A DNA stretch of 64,000 nt, from positions 1,660 to 65,659 of the forward strand of contig QANZ01005140.1 of NCBI GenBank assembly GCA_003254925.1, written 5' to 3'. Under the pieces are notes generated by a model. The model searched no databases and was not told where the DNA came from. It was given only the letters and a program-made list of their open reading frames with translations. Source of the DNA: Chamaecrista fasciculata. Lineage: Eukaryota > Streptophyta > Magnoliopsida > Fabales > Fabaceae. Position numbers and translations under genes: made by a program. The stretch's first letter is position 1; the number at the start of each line of letters is the position of its first letter. Below, one piece after another: positions 14,101-25,917 of the stretch.

Positions 14101-16262
14101 CACTTGACATAGCTTGTTATTAACAAAAGAATTGCCAATTTTTTTTCTCCTTCACACATCAATATCGTTCACTTTTACCGCTCAACATTTGATAGGAATT
14201 AGGAACAAAGTAGTTGGGAATTTTAAGGAAATGTAGAAAGAGAAAGCAAGAGATAAAACATAATTTAGAGAAATAATTTTCAGGATCTAGCAAATATTCC
14301 TTCAAATTCAAAAGAGATTGATAAAACAGAATTTAGAGTAATACTTTCCAGGATCTAAATAATATTCCTTTGGATTCAAAAGGGGTCCTTAGAGAGGGAC
14401 TAGGCTCGGTTACATGATGGATGAATATGTAGATAATGATATCCTATTCCCTCTAAGCCTGCCAATATAAATAGGTGCTGAACTAACTAAATATTCCTTG
14501 AAACTAGGAACAAATAAACAATAGAAGTAAATAAATAAAATAGAGCAGTAACCACTAATTCTTATAAACAAGGAAACACACACAAATGCTGCCACTTCCT
14601 AGAATGTGTGGAGTGGAACTGGGTTCAGACTCATACTACTTCCACATGAGATATGGGAGGACGTGGGTCTGATCAACCTTCTTGCAAATGTATTGAGAAT
14701 TTGAGAATGCAACAACAATCATATCCTGTATTTCTGTAGCTTCCTCATGTTTTGTATGGCTATGTCTATGTGTTGCTCCCATAATGGCTCTTTCCGGATC
14801 TGTGCTGTTACTGTAAAGTGTGTTGGTTTGTTCTTTGTTTTTTATATGAAGGTTTATTCTTTGTTGAAATAAGTTAATAAAAGGCTTTCATCAGAATTTT
14901 GAATAATTATCATCATACAATTTTGAAAATAAGTTATTTTTGAGTTTTCTGTTGTAAACATTTATTTTCAGACTTCAGTTCTTCACATTGCTAAGTATAT
15001 TTGTTTATTATTTTTGAGATCATCTGTTTGTCTAAAATTTGAAATCTATGTTGTGCACTGGTTTTCTTATGCCATGGAGGACCGTGTTCCTTCTGTTTAT
15101 GGTTTCTTCTTTACATGATACATTGTCCTCCTAAGCACCTAACATTACCTTTTTTGACAAAAGCATGCACACATGCAAGTATATAGAAAATGAATTGTGA
15201 TGTTAATTTTTTATATAAACTATCTTTAGTTTATATGTCATTTGATAAATGCTAAGCTTTTAAGCTTCCAATATAATGACCTCCTATAAAAGAAATGGTT
15301 AATGGTGCAGAGTTGAAGTGACCTATGACTCGAGCACTTCTGTGTGTTCCTTTGTTAAATGGATGAATTAGAGGCAACCTGGTTCCGGGGATTCACTTGG
15401 ACAGCTTTCTGAGAACCTGAGAAAGATGCAAGTTTTTCAATTTAGAACTTTCACAAGTGTTGCTGTGTCTTTGCTTTTAAAGTTCTCATATATTGATTCG
15501 GTGATTTTCTTTGTGAATCTTATAGGGTTCAATTACTTTGCTAATGCCTGTAGCTTCTCCCCTTTTCATATTAGTCTCCATTCTTTATAGTCGGGTTCTC
15601 ACAGCTTTCAATTCTGTAATGATATCCTTCCAGTTTCAATTGGCCACATATCTGTTAATATATTTTGATGATGTCATTTAGGTCTCTGGACTAAACTGAC
15701 CTTTCAAATGACATTCAACTAACCCAATTTAGCCTTGCCATTTCATTAGTCTTGTTTTTACCTTTCTAACTTGACATATAGAGTTCGAAACAAATCTTGA
15801 TCAGTGAATTAGATAGGTCCTCTTAGTCATCGACTTGAGAGTTGACCCTGCGAAGTCATTAATTTGTAAGCAGATCTGAGATGTTTTAATGATATGGACT
15901 GAATTGTAAATTTATAAGAGTCTGGGTTAATTTATTGAGGGGGTGAAATTACAGGGACCAAGGGGTGTATGTGTCCCATCATATTATGTCTGCTGTGTTA
16001 TCTTAGTGTGCTTGTTATTTTTTAGCTGGCAATCTCATGTTTTTGCTGCCCTCCCTTCTCAATTTGTAGCCGCAAGTTGCAGCCACTGGTGGATTATGTT
16101 CTGTCACTAGGCAGGATTTTGGAGAAAAGAAATGTGGTTGATGCAATGGAGAGTGAGACAAGTCAACTTGCTCGTCGATTGAAGAAAATACTCGTTGACC
16201 TGAATGAATATGATAATGCCAGGAGCATAGCCAGAACCTTCCATCTCAAGGAAGCTTTGTGA
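8189..16262 (+). CDS. ILP1: ILP1, GCFC-domain (PAXBP1-like) nuclear protein
   Basis: Homologue of Arabidopsis INCREASED LEVEL OF POLYPLOIDY1 and animal PAXBP1/GCFC. The family acts in the nucleus: ILP1 was described as a repressor of A2-type cyclins that promotes endoreduplication, and with NTR1 it belongs to the intron-lariat spliceosome disassembly complex. Coding exons: 8189-9412, 10868-11035, 12031-12710, 12936-13224, 13418-13707, 16070-16262; GT-AG joins keep phase and give 947 residues, slightly longer than the Arabidopsis protein. The N-terminus (MSSSRSRNFRRR) is basic then acidic; the conserved block MWEEEQFRKGLGKRM lies in exon 1. The GCFC domain runs from about residue 640 (FEEWKMEYSSSYRDAYMSL) to about 860. 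Intron 5 (13708-16069) is the longest and contains a segment also found at 20765-21345. The first ATG in a GC-rich leader is taken as the start. Confidence 0.94.
15018..15493. repeat. ILP1 intron-5 segment duplicated at 20765-21345
   Basis: From 'tcatctgtttgtct' to 'aaagttctcatatatt' this intron segment is almost identical to 20765-21345. The copy outside the gene carries about 105 extra bases (about 20955-21065) at the point where this one reads 'gttaattttttatataaac'. No coding potential is seen. Confidence 0.9.
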
Positions 16263-19099
16263 ATTTGACTGGCTTTCTCATATCCAATGTACATGATCTC
16301 TCAGAAATTTCAGCGAGCCTGTTCATGGATCAAGCATTCTTCTGAAATGAACCCTTTGACCCTTAATACCAAATTTGCATGTGAGCTATGCACTACAATT
16401 GCATATGGACATTCAGAATTACTGAGGCATCTCTCTCCTACCATCAAGAGGTAAGAAAAGCTCTTACTAGAACATATGTACTCTATCAAATCTATTGCTT
16501 CTATGGTGGTCTCTCTGCAACCAAGATTGGTGAAGTTCTACCAGGAACCACAAACGCATACTTTTTCACTTCTATTTGGTTGTAACTAGGGAAGCTTTCT
16601 TAATTACTTGCCCCTAGTTGTTTTGCCATTGTTTCTGCTGTGGGGGGACTCAAAGAAAAGGACAACATAAAAATTTTGTATGCTCTTTTCTGATTCATTT
16701 CTTGAATGGAGTAGCATCTTCTGTTTATGTCCCTAGTCTAATGTTCAATTTTTGGTAAATTTTAGTAGTGGACCTTTCTGGCAGGAATATATTCACATGA
16801 CCAGAAAACTCAGTTTTCCATGACTGATGTAAGCACCTACATGAAATCTGATCTGCTCTTGAATACCCCAATTCTTAGCAGTGATGATGTCAACTTTTTG
16901 GGACGAAAAGTTTATATAACAAATGCATGTAATGTAATAAAACAGAGATGGGAAAGATCCTGCATTATCTCAGCCCATCTTTAGAGGATTTTGTAGCATG
17001 GGTTAAAGTTACCACCACACTACTTCCAGCTGTCAACTATCTCTAAATTGAGCTATTTTGTTGGGTCAATTCAAGGGAAACCTTAGTGGATGCAACCAAT
17101 TTTTTATGCATGTATAAGTCAAGTAGTGTAATTTTTTTAAATAAGATCTTTTGATACGCTTGAATGTTTATCTATGATCATTCTGATTTTGATTGTTTTA
17201 TTGGGTCAACTTTTTTTTTTCAATTTTTAAACTGTGAACGAAGATTTTTTTACATCTCAATGAATATGTTTTCTACTTCTGACTTTATAGGAAAAAATAC
17301 GATGATTTGGAGTTTGTTTTTTCAGATTTTATTGCGTTCAAATTATCCTTACCATGGTTCCATTTGAAGAGAATAACCTCACTTCATTATAAATGACAAC
17401 GTGTTCTTATGAACAGGTGTCGTGACTGTTGTTGTCTAGTGCTATTTTCGTTAGTTTAACTAATTTATTAATTTTTTAAGTTTCTATTCCTATATTCGAT
17501 TTTTTTTCTTTTGTGATATAACTTTTGTTCGTTAAATATTATTGAAATTTTGTCTTCCAATAAGCGTGCAAAGTGCCAAGTAACAAGAGTCCTAAACAAA
17601 GTGTTGATGCACTTACCTGTTACAGTTCAAATTAGATCTCCTGTAATTGAAATTATTTATTTTGTTTTTATATACAGATTATTTCACTTAAATGAATCTG
17701 AGTTTTATTTCGATCACTTTGTTAGTTTCTATAATTTCAGAGAATTTAAAGAATGACAATTAGAGTTAGTTGTGTGTAAGCAGGCAAATCATGAAATGTA
17801 GATCATAGAGTTAGTTGTGTATTAGGCGTGTGTAATTAGGTTAATCACAAGATTCTAGAATCTAGAGGTCTCTAATTGCGATTCCGTTGAAGGTTAGATG
17901 TGTCTATACGTGACGTTGGATTTCTTATATATAGTCCATTAGTTTTGAATTTTTGGTTTGTTTCGGATGGCTTACCTAGAGAGAAAGAATAAACTAGAAA
18001 AGAATAAATGTATTCTTACCTCAAAATCAACAAAAGTAACCTACGAATCTTCTCACCTTAGGGGTACTGTTCAATGACCTTCGCAGAGTTTAAGAAAAAT
18101 GAATAAATCAAAGTTTACCACAATTGGAGGATGTTTTAGGATTCCTACAGTTTTTCCCTCTTGCATTTTGTATTAGGAGTAACTTTGAAGATACATAATT
18201 TTCCAAAACAATTATAAAGTTTTGACAGAATATTTATTGGATATTTCATGGATTTAATTAATAAACAAGATCAAATTGGAATAGTAGTTGGCAAACAAGA
18301 TTAAATTGTACTCCGAAAGTGAGTTTTGTCAAAACATCAATATTAACTTTTGAAGTACTATTTGACTTTTTTGTTCAACGATACCAACCAGATAAAGAAA
18401 TAATTTGTCAAAAGTAACTTGTAACTCTGATTCTATTGCATTATGATCAAATTCATGAAACAATCAACTCATTTTTAGGCCTTATTTCATGTTTAATTTA
18501 ACTTCGTTTGTCAATAACTCCAAGTAGGTAAATAAATAACTTATCAAATTTAACTCTTAATCACATTCAGATTTGAAACGAGAGATATGACCATATTCAA
18601 TAGTTAGAGATCAATGATGAAACTTTTAGGAAAATATTAAGGACCAAAACGAAACAAGAAAAATATTAAGGACCAAAATAGAACTTTGAATAAACATTAG
18701 GGACCAAAATAGATTGTTGACCTTTTTTTTTTCTAGCTTTACAAATGTTCTCTCTAACTAACTTTGAAGGTCAAGTGCCATATTTGGAAAGGCTAGTGCA
18801 GAAATAAAATGCATGAATTAATGGCAGCACATTTTACCATAATTAAACCATACACCTCGTAGTCGTAGGTATATATATATATGGGAAGTTTGTAAGTTAG
18901 ATGGGGCTTAAAAATAATGAATTTGTTAGGTATGCATGTGCATGCATGCGTAGGAGACAACAAAAGAGACAGATAGGCACAAAAATAGCAGATGGCGGCA
19001 GCATTTTGGATCTGAGATCCCACGGCGTCGATCTGGTCTAGCTTTCTTTGCGGCAGCGACTTGGGACTAGGCATTTTACAGTGACTTCTAGCTTTCACG
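16263..19099. other. Intergenic, degraded repeats, ILP1 3' flank
   Basis: The first few hundred bases should include the ILP1 3' UTR; 'aataaa' occurs at about 16938. Further on are remnants of 'aaggaccaaaatagaac' repeats (about 18640-18720), of the type seen in MULE inverted repeats elsewhere in the window. No gene recognised. Confidence 0.5.
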
Positions 19100-19545
19100 G
19101 CAGCTTCCTAGTTTGGTTCTGGTTTTTGGGTGCTCAGTCCATCTCTATTTTAGATGACATTATTTATGTTTCCAGTTCTTTAGATGGTTGTTGCTTTATT
19201 TGAATCTTTAGATCCGCTAACTTGGTAGCTAATTGTCTTGCCAATTAGTCTGACACGAGAATAGACCCTCTTGGATAGGTTGCAAACTCCCACCTTCGTT
19301 AGTTGATATCCTGTCTAGTGGTGTTGTTTATGCTAGAGAGGGGTTGACTAATTTTATTTTGTTTTCGTTTGTACGGTACTTGACTTTGTCTTATTTTGTA
19401 ATGAATTATATTTTAGGCCAAAAAACAAATTGAGAGAAGCACCTCGGCTAATGATTTTTTTTTTTGTGACTTTTCCTTTTTTTTTTTGGGATACTCCTTA
19501 TTCTAGCTTGTATAATCCCTCATCTCCAACCTAATTAACTTAAAT
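19100..19545 (+). mobile_element. 3' tail of an L1-type LINE, degenerate
   Basis: A broken frame on the plus strand ends with a stretch resembling the RNase H tail of plant L1 elements (RSANLVANCLAN). It is followed by a 3' UTR-like stretch ending in 'gtaatgaattatattttaggccaaaaaa', a typical LINE 3' end. A related copy is at 21525-22000. An in-frame stop and substitutions show it is dead. Confidence 0.55.
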
Positions 19546-19693
19546 GTATCTTTTTTCTTACATTCACCTTTTTTTCTTTTTCTTTTTTGTTCAAGAATAT
19601 ATACACCGAAAAATGTGGACCGTAGTCCTNTATATACACTGATAGTCCTAATTAGTGGACCAACTTGCTCCAAAAGGACAATATTAAATTAAA

Positions 19694-20217
19694 AGTAAAA
19701 GAATCTTTCGTGCCGGTGATTTTCAGTTATGCCCTTAACGTTTCATTTGTGTCAGTTGTGCCCCCAATGTGAAACGTTAGTTTCAATTATGCCCCTAATT
19801 TTGACTCAATGTTGATGTGTCAATTTTTTTTACTGAATTGAATATGTAGTAAGATGACTGGATAAATAAAACATCCCTGATTTATTTTTTATCTACCATT
19901 ACATTTCCTACGTTGTATAAGGCTTGCGAAGATGAAGAAGATGTCAAAAAAAAATTTAGGGTAGTAATTTTTTGATTTAGAGAATGTAAATCCACGTAGG
20001 AAATGCCATGGTGGATAAAAAATAAATCAAAAATGTTTCATTTATCTAGTCATGTTGCCATATATTCAATTTAGAACAGAAAATTGACACACAAGTAAAA
20101 TTGGGGGCATAATTGAAACTAACGTTTCACATTGGGGGCACAACTGACACAAATGAAACGTTAGGGACATAACTGAAAATCACCACAAATGTTAGGGGCA
20201 CGAAATGGTCTTTTGTC
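19694..20217. mobile_element. MULE-type foldback MITE
   Basis: A 524-bp element with long inverted repeats: 'gtgattttcagttatgccc' and 'aacgtttcatttgtgtcagt' on the left are mirrored on the right by 'aactgacacaaatgaaacgt' and 'cataactgaaaatcac'. It is flanked by a perfect 9-bp duplication TAAATTAAA (19685-19693 and 20218-20226). The left tip is slightly degraded relative to the right tip. No coding capacity. Confidence 0.88.
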
Positions 20218-20703
20218 TAAATTAAATAATCCATCTTCTTTTTTGGTATTGAATACCTGCACTGTTGTACGACTAGACATGATTGTGGGCTAGGCTCGCT
20301 AAAAAACGGACTAGGCTTTTAGGGGGTAAACAAAAAAGTAGGGCCCAAGCCTATTTTTTAGCCGGCCGGGCTCGCCCCGTTTTTTGAAAATATGGGCCCA
20401 TTAAAAAAGGGCCCGTTTTTACTTGGAGACATTTTTTGAAAAAAGTATATGAATAGCAAAAATACAAATCTAAACCTATGAGATAATAGTGAGAGTGAGA
20501 TGAATGAGGCAAATGTTAGATTTTAGACAATAAATATTTATACTTATTTTATTCTTTAAAAAATTACTTACCAGATGAGTGAAGACGAAGAAGAACATTG
20601 CGCAAATGAGTGAGATTGTAAGAACACAGTGCGCACATGAGTGAGAAACTGAGAACACAATGAGCAGATCAGCAGATGAGTGACATTTGAGATATTAAAC
20701 TAN

Positions 20704-22000
20704 GCTTATCACATTATCTTAACGTTGAAGGGTAGCTGCAATTTAACGTTTCTACCACAATATAATCATCTGTTTGTCTGAAATTTGAAAGCTATGTTTT
20801 GCACTGGTTTTCTTATGCCATGGAGGACCATGTTCCTTCTGTTTATGGTTTCTTCTTTACATGATACATTGTCCTCCTAAGCACCTAACATTACGTTTTC
20901 TGACATAAGCATGCACACATGCAAGTATATAGAAAATGAATTGTGATGTTAATTTTTTTAATAGAGAAGTTATCATAAAACCTAAAGCTACATTTACACT
21001 ATTGAAGGTTACTTGACAAGGATATTCATAGTATTATACTATTATATATCATAAAGTTGTGGATATAAACTATCTTTAGTTTATATGTCATTTGATAAAT
21101 GCTAATCTTTTAAGCTTCCAATATAATGACCTCCTATAAAAGAAATGGTTAATGGTGCAGAGTTGAAGTGACCTATGACTCGAGCACTTCTGTGTGTTCC
21201 TTTGTTAAATGGATGAATTAGAGGCAACCTGGTTCCGGAGATTCACTTGGACAGCTTTCTGAGAACCTGAGAAAGATGCAAGTTTTTCAATTTAGAACTT
21301 TCACAAGTGTTGCTGTGTCTTTGCTTTTAAAGTTCTCATATATTTGCTATTGGAAACCTCCGAGGTTGATGAGGCATTATTCAAAGCAGAAAATTCAACG
21401 TTGCATTATTAGACTAAGATAAATTAGGTGTCATTAAATATTTGTCCGAGTAGAGACAGACAAGTTAATTAATTTCTTATCACTCAAAAGCTTGGACCCT
21501 CAAACATAACCTGACATTTAATTATCCATAGTTGGCGGTTTATTGGTTTGGTTCTTCGTTCTGGTTTTTGGGTGTTCGGTCTCTCTTTATTTTATATGAT
21601 ATTATTTATGTTTTCAGTTTTTTAGATGATTGTAGCTTTATTTGGATCCCTAAATTTGCTAACTTGGCAGCTGATTGTCTTGTCAATTTGTCTGACACGA
21701 AGATAGGTCATCTTGGGGGGTTTGCAACCCATCACCTTCGTCAGTTGATATCATGTCTAGTGTTGTTGTTTATGCTAAGGAGGAGTTGGTTAATTTTGCT
21801 TTATTTTTATTTGTACAGTACTTAATTTTATCTTGCTTTTGAATTAATTGTGTTTCAGAAAAAAAAAAAAATTGAGAGAAGCACCTAGGCTAATGATTTT
21901 TTGTGACTTATTTTCTTTTTTTTTTTTTTGTAATGGAGTGATACCCCTTATTCTAGCTTGTATAATCCCTCATCTCCAACCTAATTAACTTAAATGTATC
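20704..22000. other. Segment bracketed by single n, made of sequences duplicated nearby
   Basis: Single n bases at 20703 and 22001 bracket this block. It holds, in order, a short piece repeated at about 22590 ('cacattatcttaacgttgaa'), the copy of the ILP1 intron-5 segment (20765-21345) and a second L1-LINE tail (21525-22000). Either a local duplication or a contig scaffolded into the wrong place. Confidence 0.6.
21525..21872 (+). mobile_element. 3' tail of an L1-type LINE with open RNase H-like frame
   Basis: A plus-strand frame from 21532 to 21825 ends with a LINE RNase H tail-like stretch (FANLAADCLVNL), then a 3' UTR-like region ('gaattaattgtgtttcag') and a poly-A run at about 21860. It is the better-preserved relative of 19100-19545. 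Only the 3' end is present, as expected for 5'-truncated LINE insertions. Confidence 0.55.
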
Positions 22001-22729
22001 NTTCTGCGGTCCACTAAAAAAGAAATTGAAGACATGTCATGTCACGTGGTGATTTTTTAACAATATTTAACTAAAATCAAATTCAATTTTAAATAAGATA
22101 TTGGAGACATGTCATGTCACATGGCGATTTTTAAACAATATTAAACTAAAATTAAATCTCATTTTAATTAATAAATCAATCTCGCGATCTATTCTCCTTT
22201 CCCCTGTCATGTTTTTGTACGGTGAGACTGAGAATTAATAATTATTTGAAAGTAAAGAAAAATATGAAGTAAATAAAGTTGATCAACTATTAATTAGAAC
22301 TAAAAAGTGGTGACAAAAATTTACCGACAACACAATCTTTATTTATTTTCATTTCTCACAACTTAATTTTACTTCTGTATATGTTTGTGCGTATTATCCC
22401 GATAATGTTTTGATGATAAGGATTTGACAACTTAATTTAATAATTCAGTCAAATCAATGTTCGTAAGGTGTAATGATTACACATATACGATAAACTTAAA
22501 TTATTAATTATTTCTAACGAACGAATGCCATTTTTGACTTTCATGATATGTATCATCACATTAACTTTTTCCTTTTTTCTTTTATAAGCGTATCATCACA
22601 TTATCTTAACGTTGAAGGGTAGCTGCAATAATTTAACGTTTCTAACACAATATAATTATCCCTTTGGTCTTCAATTAATTTACTATATATGTTATGCTAT
22701 TACCATCTACATCAATAACAGCACTTCAA

Positions 22730-22883
22730 TATTTTCCTATATAAACCTACGTATCTTTCCATCACACTAAACCTACCTATCTTTCCACTTCAATATTTCT
22801 TCTTCTTCTTCTTCCTTAATTTCTTCATTTCATCACTTCCCTTTGTTCCATCTTCTTTCTTTCAAGTGTCAAACAAACACACC
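22730..22883 (+). promoter_or_regulatory. LAR core promoter and 5' leader
   Basis: A TATA-like box 'tatataaa' lies at about 22738-22745. An AC element ACCTACC, a known binding-site type for flavonoid R2R3-MYB factors, is at 22771-22777. A CTT-rich leader (about 22797-22815) precedes the ATG at 22884. The motifs are read directly; their function is inferred from the gene family. Confidence 0.5.
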
Positions 22884-25800
22884 ATGAGTCCCACCGCCGC
22901 CACCACTGCCACCGCCACCGCTGCCACCACCAACGGCTCTCGGTTGCTGATCATCGGTGCCACCGGTTTCATCGGCAAGTTCGTGGCGGAGGCCAGCATT
23001 CTTGCCGGTCTGACCACCTATTTGCTCGTCCGGCCAGGCTCCACCACCCCTTTTAAGGCCAACATTATCAAAAAACTCCAAGAGAAAGGGGCTGTTGTCA
23101 TTCATGTAAGTATTTTACTTTATTATATGTCATTATATAAAAGAAAAAAAAAATTCAAATTTGTTGTCCCATTAATATTTGACCAGGTCTTTTTGTTTTT
23201 TTTGGCCATCATATATGGCCAGGTTCATTGCCAAGTTTTCTCGCTTTATATAGAATTTCATTTTAAACAAATCTTCAAAAGAATATTAAAATTTAAACGG
23301 TATATTAGAAATGTTACAGGTTGAGAATATATTAGTGCATTTAATGTAGAGATGTAAAAACAAGTTTCAACCTACGAGTTAAACTTGTTTAACCCACTAA
23401 AAAGATGAGCCGGGATCAGAAATCCCGGCTCACTAATAATTTTGGTCCACGTGAGTTGACTCACCTAACCCGCGAGCCATGGTGAGCTAACCCGGCAAGT
23501 TGGTGGGTTGACTCACCAACCCAACTAAATAAAAATAAATTAAATTTTAGAAATTAAAAACTAAAAATTTAATTCATTAACTTAAATTTTAAACCTAAAC
23601 CTAATCCACTCATCTTTTCCTCTTCCAAAAAAATAAAAAATTGATGGTATATATAATTGTAAATATGTATAAATTATTAAATTATAATGTATCATGTATG
23701 CACAAGAAAAAAAATAAGCTGCAAAAATAAAATATACTTTGAAGTTTGAAGAAAATGAAAATAAAAATTTTAGTGAATTAAGTGAGTCAATTCAGCTCAC
23801 TAAACTGGTGAGTCGAATTGACAAAACCCTTGGCTCACCAAATATTTAGCCCGGATGAGCTCTAATTTAATGTATAGCTAAAACCTGGTTTTATAGATAT
23901 ATACAAACAGGGTCCTCACGAATAAAGTAGTGGGCTTACCAAGCCTTTCATGTTGTGGATAATAATTGATAACCCAATTTCTATTTCTTTTCTAAGAAAA
24001 AATGGTATGACTTGCAGTCCAATGAGCCCATTTTGGTCAAGTTTTATAGAAATTCAGAAAAGTATACAAATCTCTTATTTGTGTAATTACGTTCTCTTGC
24101 TACTGTCCAAAAACAAAAAGTGTAATTACGTTCTCTATCCCTCTTGTCTTATAAATGACTCTGATATTTGATACAAGGTTGCCCAAATATTTGTTCTAAT
24201 TTATGTTTCTACCGAGGAAGTTAAATTTTAATACGATGTGTATATTGATTTACTCGTGATGGTAGGCAGAGTCAACCAGAAAAAATAATGAACTCAAATA
24301 AATTCTCTAATCATAAATAATAAAAAAGGATCGCCACAGTGTTACAACATTAGTCCTCAATAAAGATTAATATAATTTAGTTGTTAAATTTGATTTGTTC
24401 ACAAATACATGACAGATTATTGTATTCATGAAACATATATATATATACAGGGTAGTATGAGTGACAGGGAATTGATAGAGAAGACACTAAAAGAGAAGGA
24501 GATAGATACTGTAATATCAATTGCAGGAGGCATAGATTTGCTGGACCAGATCCCATTGGTGGAGGCCATCAATTCTGTTAAAACTGTCAAGGTTAGTTAG
24601 TGAGTTAGTTAGTTAGTTAGAGAATTTAGTTAATTAGTTGTGTTGTTGTTAACGATATATAGTGTGAATGAATGAACAGAGGTTTGTGCCATCGGAATTT
24701 GGGCATGACGTGGATAGGGCAGATCCAGTGGAGCCAGGATTGTCGTTGTACAATGAGAAGAGAAAAGTGAGGAGACTGATAGAGAAGTATCAAATTCCAT
24801 ACACTTACATGTGCACCAATTCCATTGCTGCTTGGCCTTATTATAACCAGTACCATCCTGCTGATGTTCTTCCTCCCACCACTCACCTTGACATCTATGG
24901 TGATGGCAATGTCAAAGGTATATACATTACTAAAAATGTCAGCACAATTATGACAAAACTTACTTAAATTAGAATTTAGATCTCCTGTACTGCACTACAG
25001 ATGTAGTGTTTAGAGAGAAAGCATCGGAGGTGTGAGTTCCACCGACACTTTCTCTCTTTAACTGTTCATTTCACTACACCTGTAGGCTGTAGTGCACTCC
25101 AGTGGATCCATGAGGGTGAGCCTTGGCGCAACGGTAAGGTTGTTGCCTAGTGACCAAGAGGTCACGGGTTCAAATCCTGGAAACAGTCTCTCTGCAAAGT
25201 AGAGGCAAGGTTGCGTACATCTTGACCCTCCCCAGATCCCACTTAGTGGGAGCCTCGTGTAATGGGCTGCCCTTATTTACTAATGATGAAATATATATAT
25301 ATGTAGCTTATTTCATTGGTGGGGAAGATATTGGGAAATTCACAGTGAAGGCTGCACTTGACACAAGGACAGTCAACAAGATTGTGCATTTTCGTCCAGC
25401 CAGCCATTGGTACACCATCAGCGAGCTAGGCTCCTTGTGGGAGAAGAAGCTTGGTCGTACTCTCCCCAGAGTTACCATCACTGAGCAGCGTCTTCTTGAT
25501 ATTGCTGCAGGTTCAATTCAATACTTTTTTATACTTTTCCACACAATAAGACTAAAATGTATTGATTTTAAGAATTTCAGAAACTAAAATGTGTTAACTG
25601 GTGCATCTTTTTAAGGACTAATAAGTTAATAATTATGAATGTGTGTGTGTGCAGAAAACATCAGGCCACCAAGTGTGGTGGCAGCAATCACACTTGACAT
25701 ATTCATAACGGGATGCCAGAACTTCAAGGCAGACAGAGAAGATGATGCTGAAATCCATGAACTCTATCCACACGACACTTTCAGGAGTTTGGAGGATTGT

Positions 25801-25917
25801 TTTGAGGATTATGTCCCTCTGGTTAAGGACCAAATTAAGGCAACCACTAATGATGTTGAAGATGATCTTCCCAAGGAATCTGTGCCCAACGCAGTGCCTA
25901 TTGCATCTGTCTCTTGA
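22884..25917 (+). CDS. LAR: Leucoanthocyanidin reductase-like NADPH-dependent reductase
   Basis: Member of the PIP (isoflavone reductase-like) short-chain reductase family, closest to LAR, which converts leucoanthocyanidins to catechin-type flavan-3-ols in the cytosolic flavonoid pathway. Exons: 22884-23105, 24451-24591, 24680-24917, 25307-25510, 25655-25917; GT-AG joins keep phase, 355 residues, usual for LAR. NADPH motif GATGFIGKF starts at residue 25. Catalytic-type His130, Tyr145 and Lys148 are present, matching His122/Tyr137/Lys140 of grape LAR1. The three LAR signatures are altered: RFLP is RFVP (122-125), ICCN is MCTN (165-168) and THD is TLD (281-283). A C-terminal extension of the LAR type is present. 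The start is the first ATG; an upstream in-frame GTG at 22866 is not expected to be used. Intron 1 holds a repeat, intron 3 a MITE and a SINE. Substrate specificity is uncertain; it could be a neofunctionalised paralogue. Confidence 0.9.
23340..23880. repeat. Foldback repeat in LAR intron 1
   Basis: The left part has 'gagccgggatcag', 'gtgagttgactcac' and 'gtgggttgactcaccaac'; the right part has 'gtgagtcgaattgac' and 'tagcccggatgagct'. This gives an imperfect inverted repeat with an AT-rich centre (about 23520-23760), typical of a MITE. Termini and target duplication were not resolved. Confidence 0.5.
24979..25112. mobile_element. Small MITE in LAR intron 3
   Basis: About 130 bp with inverted ends: 'gatctcctgtactgcactac' at the left and, complementary, 'gtagtgcactccagtggatc' at the right. 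The interior has 'gtagtgtttagagagaaag' and 'ctttctctctttaactg'. A relative interrupted by another element surrounds 49125-51609. Confidence 0.65.
25113..25282 (+). mobile_element. Au-type SINE (tRNA-derived) in LAR intron 3
   Basis: A short tRNA-derived retroposon. The RNA polymerase III A box lies in 'ccttggcgcaacggtaagg' (about 25121) and the B box in 'gaggtcacgggttcaaatcc' (about 25159). The body 'gcgtacatcttgaccctccc' and the end 'gtaatgggctgccctta' match the conserved layout of plant Au SINEs as I know it. It lies between LAR exons 3 and 4 in the sense orientation. A 5'-truncated relative is at 54073-54200. Confidence 0.85.

Noticed and set aside
25113..25282. A true tRNA gene
   Set aside because: A and B box sequences are present but no cloverleaf can be folded with proper arms; the downstream body and end match an Au-type SINE.
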